From: Elusimicrobiota bacterium
Lineage (GTDB): Bacteria; Elusimicrobiota; Elusimicrobia; UBA1565; UBA9628
Direction: 5' to 3'
Assembly (NCBI GenBank): GCA_016194625.1
Contig: JACQBB010000151.1
Span: 1-5,485 of the forward strand
Length of the DNA: 5,485 bases
The translations under genes were made by a program, and so were the position numbers. Under the pieces are notes generated by a model. The model saw only the letters and a program-made list of their open reading frames with translations. It ran no database searches and was not told where the DNA came from. Each line of letters opens with the position of its first letter. Positions within the stretch are counted from its first letter, which is position 1. Positions 1-4,565 of this stretch are shown in pieces.

Positions 1-1
1 C

Positions 2-2236
2 GCCGCCCCCATCCCCGGCATGAGCCGCGACGAGATGGGCCATCGCCTGCTGATGACGCAGGAGTCCCTGGCGTGGCTGAAGACCGCGTACTACTCCGCC
101 GACCGCCTGCAGGAGATGCCCGCCGCCACCGCGCAGAACCTGCGCGAGGCGCTGGACCTGCGCGCGTTCCGCCTGATCGTGGCCGGCAAGATCGACGGCG
201 ACATGGACATCGTGCGCGGCACCCGGCTGGTGCGGGCCTTCCTGGAGCGCAACGCCGACGACCGCCGCTCCTTCGTCGGCGGCACCTTCGAGGAGCCCGC
301 CGGCCCCGGCGGCTTCCGCCCGCTCAAGAAGTGGGAGTACAAGGCCCTGACCGAGTACGGCACCGACCTGACCCAGAAGGCCGCCGACGGCAAGATGCGC
401 CCCATGATCGGCCGCAAGGCCGAGATCCGCCAGATGCTGAAGACCCTCCTGCGCGTGGAGAAGAACAACCCGCTGGTCATCGGCGAGAAGGGCGTGGGCA
501 AGACCGCCATCGTCAACGGCCTGGCCCAACTGGTCGCCGCCGGCGAGATCCCCCAGCTGAGGGGCAAGAACATCGTCAAGATCGACCTGAACAAGGTCGT
601 GGCCGGCACCACCTTGCGCGGCCAGTTCGAAGAGCGCATGCAGGCCATCATCGACGAGGCCAAGAAGTCCGAGGGCCGCGTCATCCTGTTCATCGACGAG
701 ATCCACATGATCGTGGGCGCCGGCGACTCCGACAAGGCCACCGACGCCGCCCAGATCCTGAAGGACTCGCTGGCCGACGGCTCCGTCTCCCTCATCGGCG
801 CGACCACGATGGACGAGTTCCGCAAGATCGAGAAGGACGGCGCTTTGATGCGCCGCTTCAACCCCGTGAAGCTGCTGCCGCCGTCCAAGGACGAGGCCGT
901 GGACATCCTGGAAGGCGTGAAGTCCATCTACGAGGGCAAGCACAAGGTCACCATCGCCCTGGAGACCGTGAAGACCGCGGTGTCCTTGGCCTTCCGCTAT
1001 GTCACCGACCGCCACCTGCCCGACTCCGCCCTCGACCTGATGGACGACGCGTCGGCCGAGGTGGAGCTGAAGGCCGGAGAGTCGGCCGACCCCGCGTCCG
1101 CGTCGCGCGCGGTCACGCCCGAGGACATCGCCCGCGAGATCTCCCTGCGCACCGGCATCCCGGCCGGCAAGCTCAACGAGGACAAGCGCGCCGCCCTCAA
1201 GAACCTGCCCTCTGAGATGAAGGGCGAGGTCATCGGCCAGGACGAAGCCGTGGAGAAGGTCGCCGAGGCCGTCCAGCGCGGCGAGACCGGCTACCGCGAC
1301 CCCAAACAGCCCATCGCGTCCTTCGTGTTCCTGGGGCCGACGGGCGTGGGCAAGACCGAGCTGGCCCGGGCGCTGGCGCGGCGCAAGTTCGGCTCCGAGA
1401 AGAACATGCTGCGTATTGATATGTCCGAGTACATGGAGAAGATCTCCGTGTCGCGGCTCATCAGCGCGCCCCCCGGCTATGTCGGCCACGACGAGGGCGG
1501 CCAGCTCACCGAGCCCATCCGCCGCAACCCCTACCAGGTCGTCCTGTTCGACGAGATCGAGAAGGCGCACCCGGACGTGTTCGACGTCCTGCTCCAGGTC
1601 CTGGAGGACGGCCGGCTGACCGACGGCCAGGGCCGGACGGTGGACTTCTCCAACACCATCATCATCATGACCTCCAACATCGGCGGCTCGCTGGCCGCCG
1701 ACGAGAAGACGCAGAGCGAGCGCCGCCCCATCGGCTTCGACACCGGGACCGCCGCCGCGCCGAAGGCCGACGACAGCTACGAGACGCGCCTGGAGGGCAT
1801 GGGCTTCGGCGCCAAGCTGGTGCGCGTGCCCAAGGCCAAGACCGGCGACGACCGCAAGAAGGGCTACCTCGACGAGTTCAAGAAGAAGTACCGCCCCGAG
1901 TTCGTCAACCGCGTCGGCGAGGACGGCGTGGTCGTCTTCAACGAGCTGACCGACGCCGCCAAGCTGTCGGCCATCCTGGACCTGCGCCTGAAGGCGCTGG
2001 AGAGCCAGCTCAAGGACAAGGGCCTGAGGATCGCGCTGACCGACGCCGCCCGCGCCGAGGTCCTGCGCCAGGCGCTGGCCCAGTCGCGCTACGGCGCGCG
2101 GCCCATCAAGCAGATCGTGGACCGCCAGCTGAACAACGCCCTGAAGGACGCCGACCTGGACGGCCGCATCGCCGACGGCGACCGCGTGTCCATCGACTGG
2201 ACCGGCTCCGCGTTCCGCGCCGACAAGGCGAAGTAG
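2..2236 (+). CDS. Clp/Hsp100 double-ring AAA+ unfoldase, ClpA/ClpC-like, 5' end outside window
   Basis: ATP-driven unfoldase that would thread proteins through a hexameric ring in the cytoplasm. The frame is open to the window edge and the first ATG (20) has no purine-rich ribosome site, so the start is probably upstream. Residues are numbered from that ATG. Residues 1-100 are not recognisable as a Clp_N repeat. First ring: Walker A GEKGVGKT 155-162, Walker B VILFIDEIH 221-229, arginine finger RR 278-279. Second ring: Walker A GPTGVGKT 439-446, pore loop GYVG 486-489, Walker B VVLFDEIEK 507-515, RPEFVNR 625-631, sensor-2 GAR 692-694. Only about 20 residues (350-369) sit where ClpB carries its coiled-coil M domain, so it is not a DnaK-type disaggregase. 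IGF at 571-573 resembles the ClpP-docking loop of ClpA/ClpC, suggesting a protease partner. Oddities: TTLRG replaces the usual KYRG pore loop at 197-201, and about 27 extra residues follow IGF. The family is certain; the subfamily is not. Confidence 0.93.
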   Translation, partial: AAPIPGMSRDEMGHRLLMTQESLAWLKTAYYSADRLQEMPAATAQNLREALDLRAFRLIVAGKIDGDMDIVRGTRLVRAFLERNADDRRSFVGGTFEEPAGPGGFRPLKKWEYKALTEYGTDLTQKAADGKMRPMIGRKAEIRQMLKTLLRVEKNNPLVIGEKGVGKTAIVNGLAQLVAAGEIPQLRGKNIVKIDLNKVVAGTTLRGQFEERMQAIIDEAKKSEGRVILFIDEIHMIVGAGDSDKATDAAQILKDSLADGSVSLIGATTMDEFRKIEKDGALMRRFNPVKLLPPSKDEAVDILEGVKSIYEGKHKVTIALETVKTAVSLAFRYVTDRHLPDSALDLMDDASAEVELKAGESADPASASRAVTPEDIAREISLRTGIPAGKLNEDKRAALKNLPSEMKGEVIGQDEAVEKVAEAVQRGETGYRDPKQPIASFVFLGPTGVGKTELARALARRKFGSEKNMLRIDMSEYMEKISVSRLISAPPGYVGHDEGGQLTEPIRRNPYQVVLFDEIEKAHPDVFDVLLQVLEDGRLTDGQGRTVDFSNTIIIMTSNIGGSLAADEKTQSERRPIGFDTGTAAAPKADDSYETRLEGMGFGAKLVRVPKAKTGDDRKKGYLDEFKKKYRPEFVNRVGEDGVVVFNELTDAAKLSAILDLRLKALESQLKDKGLRIALTDAARAEVLRQALAQSRYGARPIKQIVDRQLNNALKDADLDGRIADGDRVSIDWTGSAFRADKAK

Positions 2237-2249
2237 CCGCCGGACTGGC

Positions 2250-2266
2250 GAAATTCCAATAATCCC
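2250..2266 (+). promoter_or_regulatory. possible promoter, -10-like AATAAT in a local AT-rich island
   Basis: AATAAT at 2258-2263 matches five of six bases of the bacterial -10 consensus and lies in the only AT-rich stretch between the Clp gene and the membrane-protein gene. No convincing -35 box is seen at the normal distance. A second weak -10 candidate, TACACT, is at 2269-2274. The core GAAAT...AATCCC recurs before the gene at 3602, which supports a shared promoter element. This is inference from sequence only. Confidence 0.35.
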
Positions 2267-2278
2267 TCTACACTCCCG

Positions 2279-2308
2279 AGGCGCAGGGCCATCGGCGGCC
2301 CCGCGCTT
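2279..2308 (+). other. stem-loop in the leader of the membrane-protein gene
   Basis: GCGC (2281-2284) pairs with GCGC (2303-2306) and GGGCC (2286-2290) pairs with GGCCC (2297-2301), with one A-C mismatch between them and a six-base loop. A2279-T2308 and G2280-T2307 can extend the stem to eleven pairs. No T-run follows, so it is a poor intrinsic terminator. It could end Clp transcripts with help, or form a stabilising hairpin near the 5' end of the next mRNA if either upstream promoter candidate is real. Confidence 0.45.
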
Positions 2309-2344
2309 ACGGCCGGACCGATCGCGGGTCAAACAGGGGGTAAC

Positions 2345-2719
2345 ATGGACGAACTGACGCCGTACGAGAAGGCGGGCCGGCTCTTCCGGCTCATCGCCTG
2401 GCTGCAGCTCATCGCCTTCCTCGGGATCCTGGCGGCGATCGCCATTCCCGTGTTCGCGACGGGCCGCATGCCTCCCGCCTCGTCGCTCCTCGCGCTCCTC
2501 TTCTTCATCTTCCCGGCGGTCTACTTCAAGGTCGGGACCGCGATCAAAGAGCATCGGGATTGGGGCCGGACGGTCGGCATCATCATGGGACTCGTGTCGC
2601 TCTTCGGATTCCCCATCGGCACCCTGTTGGGCGCCTACATCCTCTGGTGCCTGATCAAAGGCTGGGACGAACAGCCGGCCCGACCGGCCGCGGCGCCGGA
2701 CGCCGACGCGGCGCCATAA
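2345..2719 (+). CDS. small multi-pass inner-membrane protein, function unknown
   Basis: I do not recognise a named family. The 124-residue product begins with a short charged N-terminus (MDELTPYEKAGR). Hydrophobic segments follow at about 16-37, 46-66 and 76-104. The third is long, is interrupted by GFPIG at 88-92, and could be one kinked helix or a tight hairpin. The loop between the second and third segments is charged (KEHRDWGR, 68-75). The C-terminal 15 or so residues are Ala/Pro/Asp-rich and probably a disordered tail. The segment from WGRT to the final aromatic residues resembles a pattern seen in many small uncharacterised bacterial membrane proteins. The start is supported by a G-rich ribosome site, AGGGGG at 2335-2340, four bases upstream of the ATG. 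It may be co-transcribed with the hydrolase 19 bp downstream. No catalytic or metal-binding residues are evident. Confidence 0.85.
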   Translation: MDELTPYEKAGRLFRLIAWLQLIAFLGILAAIAIPVFATGRMPPASSLLALLFFIFPAVYFKVGTAIKEHRDWGRTVGIIMGLVSLFGFPIGTLLGAYILWCLIKGWDEQPARPAAAPDADAAP

Positions 2720-2730
2720 ACGCTAACATG

Positions 2731-2750
2731 GGAGGCGCATGACGCCCTCC
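2731..2750 (+). promoter_or_regulatory. hairpin enclosing the Shine-Dalgarno and ATG of the hydrolase gene
   Basis: The ribosome site GGAGG (2731-2735) can pair completely with CCTCC (2746-2750). CG (2736-2737) can add two pairs with CG (2743-2744) around one bulged C. The start codon ATG (2739-2741) then sits in a five-base loop. If it forms, the structure hides the ribosome site. This could mean translational control, or that translation depends on ribosomes arriving from the upstream gene. In GC-rich DNA such pairing can also be chance. Confidence 0.4.
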
Positions 2751-3551
2751 ATGTCCCGCCGCGCCGGGCCGCTGCATCTCCGCGAATGGGCCGGGGCCGG
2801 CGTGCCCGTCCTGCTCCTGCACGGGATGGCCGCGCACACGCATTGGTGGGACCGCGTCGTCCCGCGGCTGGGCGGCGCGCTGAAGCCGGCGGCGTTCGAC
2901 TTCCGCGGTCACGGCGAGAGCGACTGGGTCGGCGACGGCGTGTACACCGGCGAGACCTGGCTGGAGGACGTGGAGGCCGCCCGGACCGCGCTGGGCTGGG
3001 AGCGCTTCCTGCTGGTCGGGCACTCGATGGGCGCGCGCGTCGCGCTGGAGTACGCGACGCGCCACGGCGACCGGCTGCTCGGCCTGGTCGCGATCGACTT
3101 CCTGCCCGAGGTGCGCGGCGACAAGAACAGCCGCTTCTCCCGCGCCCGCGGCCGGCCCCAGCCGGTGTACCCGAGCGCGGAGCACGCGGTGTCCCGCTTC
3201 CGCCTGGAGCCCGACGGGACCACGCTGACCGAGGACGAGCTGCGCGCGCTGGGCGAGCACGGCGTGCGCCCGCACGAGACCGGCTTCAGCTGGAAGTTCG
3301 ACTGGCGCGTGCTGACCCACTTCCGCCTGGAGCCGGTGTGGCCCCAGCTGGCCGGCGTGCGCGCGCGGACCTTGGTGGTGCGCGGCGAGCTGAGCACCAT
3401 CATCGGCCGCGAGGACTTCGCGCGCGTGGTCGGGGGACTGCCCGCCGCGACCGGCCTGGAGATCGCCGGCGCGCACCACCACGTCCCCCTCGACGAGCCG
3501 GCCGCGCTCGCCGAGGCCGTCGCGCGCTTCGCGGCCGGCCTGGACGACTGA
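2739..3551 (+). CDS. alpha/beta-hydrolase fold enzyme
   Basis: Cytoplasmic serine hydrolase of the alpha/beta fold, substrate unknown. At 270 residues it has the usual single-domain length, with no signal peptide. LLLHG at 25-29 gives the oxyanion-hole HG. FDFRGHGESD at 53-62 is the conserved turn after strand 4. GHSMG at 94-98 is the nucleophile elbow with Ser96. HHH at 246-248 in GAHHHVPLDEP supplies the catalytic histidine, most likely His247. A variable lid lies at about 125-190. The acid is unclear: after strand 7 the sequence is RGELSTII (215-222), with Ser/Thr where an aspartate is expected. Glu217 or Asp120 might replace it. The start at 2739 follows GGGAGG by three bases, a short spacing. 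ATG at 2751 (Met5) is an alternative. It follows the membrane-protein gene by 19 bp, which suggests one transcript. An esterase, C-C hydrolase or dehalogenase-like activity cannot be told apart here. Confidence 0.92.
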   Translation: MTPSMSRRAGPLHLREWAGAGVPVLLLHGMAAHTHWWDRVVPRLGGALKPAAFDFRGHGESDWVGDGVYTGETWLEDVEAARTALGWERFLLVGHSMGARVALEYATRHGDRLLGLVAIDFLPEVRGDKNSRFSRARGRPQPVYPSAEHAVSRFRLEPDGTTLTEDELRALGEHGVRPHETGFSWKFDWRVLTHFRLEPVWPQLAGVRARTLVVRGELSTIIGREDFARVVGGLPAATGLEIAGAHHHVPLDEPAALAEAVARFAAGLDD

Positions 3552-3586
3552 CCCGGCCGCCGCCTTGGCCGCCCGCGCGGCGGAAA

Positions 3587-3595
3587 TGCTTGAAT
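3587..3595 (+). promoter_or_regulatory. possible extended -10 promoter giving a leaderless transcript
   Basis: TG-C-TTGAAT forms an extended -10 (TGn plus a hexamer with four of six consensus bases). The hexamer ends six bases before the ATG at 3602, so transcription would begin at or next to the start codon. No Shine-Dalgarno sequence precedes that ATG, which fits a leaderless message. A weak -35, TTGGCC at 3565-3570, has a 19-bp spacer. Confidence 0.35.
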
Positions 3596-3601
3596 CCCGC
3601 C

Positions 3602-4057
3602 ATGCAAAGACTCGAGGTCGGCGCGTCCGAGCTGGGCGTGCTGGCGCGCATGATGCGCAAGGTGGCGTTCTTCTCCCCGCTGACCGTGGGCCAGCTCGAC
3701 GAGATCCTCCCGCACGTGCGCATCCACTCCTTCTCGCCCGGCGAGACCGTGTTCCGCCAGGGCGAGCGGGGCGACGCGTTCTACATCGTCTATAAGGGAA
3801 GCGTGACCGTCCGCCTGCGCAAGCTCCTGCTCCTGTCGAAGGCCGTCGCCGCGCTGAAGGAGGGCGACTTCTTCGGCGAGATCGCGCTGATCTCGGACGA
3901 GCCGCGCACCGCCACCGTCGTCGCCGCCGAGCCGACGCTGCTGTTCGCCTTGATCTCCACCGACTTCCAGTCCGTGCTCCGCCAGAACCCGAAGGCGGCC
4001 GAGGAGATGAAGCGCATCGGCGACCGCCGGAAGTTCGACTCGGCCCACTCCGAGTGA
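3602..4057 (+). CDS. stand-alone cyclic-nucleotide-binding (CNB/CAP-like) domain protein
   Basis: This 151-residue protein is a single cyclic-nucleotide-binding domain. It probably senses cAMP or cGMP, or serves as a scaffold for a partner. A short helical start (about 1-35, FFSPLTVGQLDEIL) precedes the beta roll. FSPGETVFRQGERGDAFYIV at 44-63 is the typical first half. FGEIALISDEPRTATVVA at 91-108 is the phosphate-binding cassette, with Glu93 and Arg102, the residues that hold ribose and phosphate, both present. The pocket therefore looks intact. No DNA-binding helix-turn-helix or catalytic domain follows, so it is not a CRP-type regulator. The beta hairpin before the cassette (73-85) is unusually leucine-rich, RKLLLLSK, and could be a docking surface. 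The ATG at 3602 fits the domain boundary; the same frame is open far upstream only because it lies opposite the codon bias of the hydrolase. The gene overlaps the NUDIX gene by four bases. Confidence 0.9.
   Translation: MQRLEVGASELGVLARMMRKVAFFSPLTVGQLDEILPHVRIHSFSPGETVFRQGERGDAFYIVYKGSVTVRLRKLLLLSKAVAALKEGDFFGEIALISDEPRTATVVAAEPTLLFALISTDFQSVLRQNPKAAEEMKRIGDRRKFDSAHSE
4038..4055 (+). other. hairpin at the CNB/NUDIX stop-start junction
   Basis: ACTCGG (4038-4043) and CCGAGT (4050-4055) form a perfect six-pair stem with a six-base loop. The 3' arm contains the first two bases of the NUDIX GTG start. No clear ribosome site precedes that GTG, so initiation probably relies on ribosomes finishing the upstream gene, which would also melt this stem. 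Confidence 0.35.
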
Positions 4058-4500
4058 GGCGCTACTGCTTCGTCGCCACCGCGTACGTGGTGCGCGACGG
4101 CAAGACGCTCCTCCTCAAGCACAAGAAGCTGGGCCTGTGGCTGCCGCCCGGCGGCCACATCGACGACGGCGAGACGCCCGACCAGGCGGCTTTGCGCGAG
4201 GTCCGGGAGGAGACCGGCCTTGCGGCCGACTTCGTCGTGCCCACGCGCGGGCCGGACCCGGCCGACGGCCGCGTCGAGTTCCTCCACCCGCCCCAGCACG
4301 TGCAGGTCGAGGAGATCCCCGGCCACAACCACCACATCGACTTCATCTACTACCTGCGCGCCCGCCCCGGCGCGGTCCGTCCCGGCGACGGCGAGAGCGC
4401 CGAGTGGCGCTGGCACGGCCCCGAGGACCTGGACGGCGGCCATCTGAGCGAGGAGGTGCGCGCGACCGCGCGCCTTGCCATCGCTCTCGTCGCGCGCTGA
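4054..4500 (+). CDS. NUDIX hydrolase
   Basis: Mg2+-dependent pyrophosphohydrolase that would cleave a nucleoside diphosphate linked to another moiety; the substrate cannot be read from sequence. The 148-residue length is typical of a single-domain enzyme. The NUDIX box is complete at 34-56: G34, E40, then REVREETGL at 48-56, an exact match to GX5EX7REUXEEXGU. LWLPPGGH (28-35) is the usual strand and turn before it. A His-rich strand at 91-101 (HNHHIDFIYYL) may line the active site. The start is GTG at 4054, whose bases overlap the TGA of the CNB gene (GTGA). The domain begins within the first few residues, so no later start fits. The overlap implies coupled translation with the cyclic-nucleotide-binding protein and perhaps a shared nucleotide-related role, which is inference. 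Dinucleoside polyphosphate, oxidised nucleotide or nucleotide-sugar hydrolysis are all possible. Confidence 0.93.
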   Translation: MRRYCFVATAYVVRDGKTLLLKHKKLGLWLPPGGHIDDGETPDQAALREVREETGLAADFVVPTRGPDPADGRVEFLHPPQHVQVEEIPGHNHHIDFIYYLRARPGAVRPGDGESAEWRWHGPEDLDGGHLSEEVRATARLAIALVAR

Positions 4501-4516
4501 TTTCCGTCAAGCGCGC
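4492..4516 (+). terminator. terminator-like hairpin over the NUDIX stop codon
   Basis: GCGCGCT (4492-4498) pairs with AGCGCGC (4510-4516). GA (4499-4500) can add two pairs with TC (4507-4508) around one bulged A, leaving a six-base loop. It is placed where the CNB-NUDIX transcript should end. No T-run follows, so intrinsic termination would be weak. Because GCGCGC is self-complementary and common here, chance is a real alternative. Confidence 0.3.
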
Positions 4517-4522
4517 CCGCGT

Positions 4523-4538
4523 CGGCGCAATCGTTGCG
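4523..4538 (+). promoter_or_regulatory. possible sigma-54 (-24/-12) promoter before hybA
   Basis: GGCGC (4524-4528) and TTGC (4534-4537) place the invariant GG and GC exactly ten bases apart, as in the sigma-54 consensus TGGCAC-N5-TTGC. The flanking -26 T and the base after TTGC do not match. Transcription would begin near 4549, just before the ribosome site. Sigma-54 control is known for several hydrogenase operons. In GC-rich DNA, GG/GC pairs at this spacing are frequent, so this is only a candidate. Confidence 0.28.
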
Positions 4539-4546
4539 GGGTCATA

Positions 4547-4565
4547 GGCGTCCGAGGAGGACGCC
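4547..4565 (+). promoter_or_regulatory. perfect hairpin holding the hybA ribosome-binding site
   Basis: GGCGTCC (4547-4553) and GGACGCC (4559-4565) are perfect inverted repeats around a five-base loop, GAGGA. The Shine-Dalgarno AGGAGG (4555-4560) lies in the loop and the first two pairs of the 3' arm, and the ATG follows the stem directly. The ribosome site itself is strong and well spaced (five bases), which fixes the start at 4566. The stem could hold initiation in check. Confidence 0.45.

Noticed and set aside
91..927. Minus-strand ORF opposite the Clp gene
   Set aside because: It is Ser/Arg-rich shadow sequence without motifs; the opposite strand carries Walker motifs.
2..2236. Calling the ATPase ClpB
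   Set aside because: The second ring is ClpB-like, but the coiled-coil M domain is absent and an IGF tripeptide is present, which fits ClpA/ClpC better.
2655..3482. Long minus-strand ORF opposite the hydrolase
   Set aside because: Its translation is low-complexity (Ala, Gly, Arg, His, Gln) with no motif, and it lies antisense to a clear alpha/beta hydrolase. Third-position GC bias produces such open frames.
3557..3583. Terminator after the hydrolase
   Set aside because: CCGCCG and CGGCGG can pair, but the loop is 15 bases, the stem is only six pairs and there is no T-run.
2786..3601. N-terminal extension of the CNB protein through the hydrolase gene
   Set aside because: The upstream part of the frame is Arg/Ala/Pro-rich out-of-frame translation of the hydrolase, and the CNB domain fits the ATG at 3602.
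2909..4048. Long minus-strand ORF across the hydrolase and CNB genes
   Set aside because: It shows no recognisable domain and spans two well-supported plus-strand genes and the gap between them.
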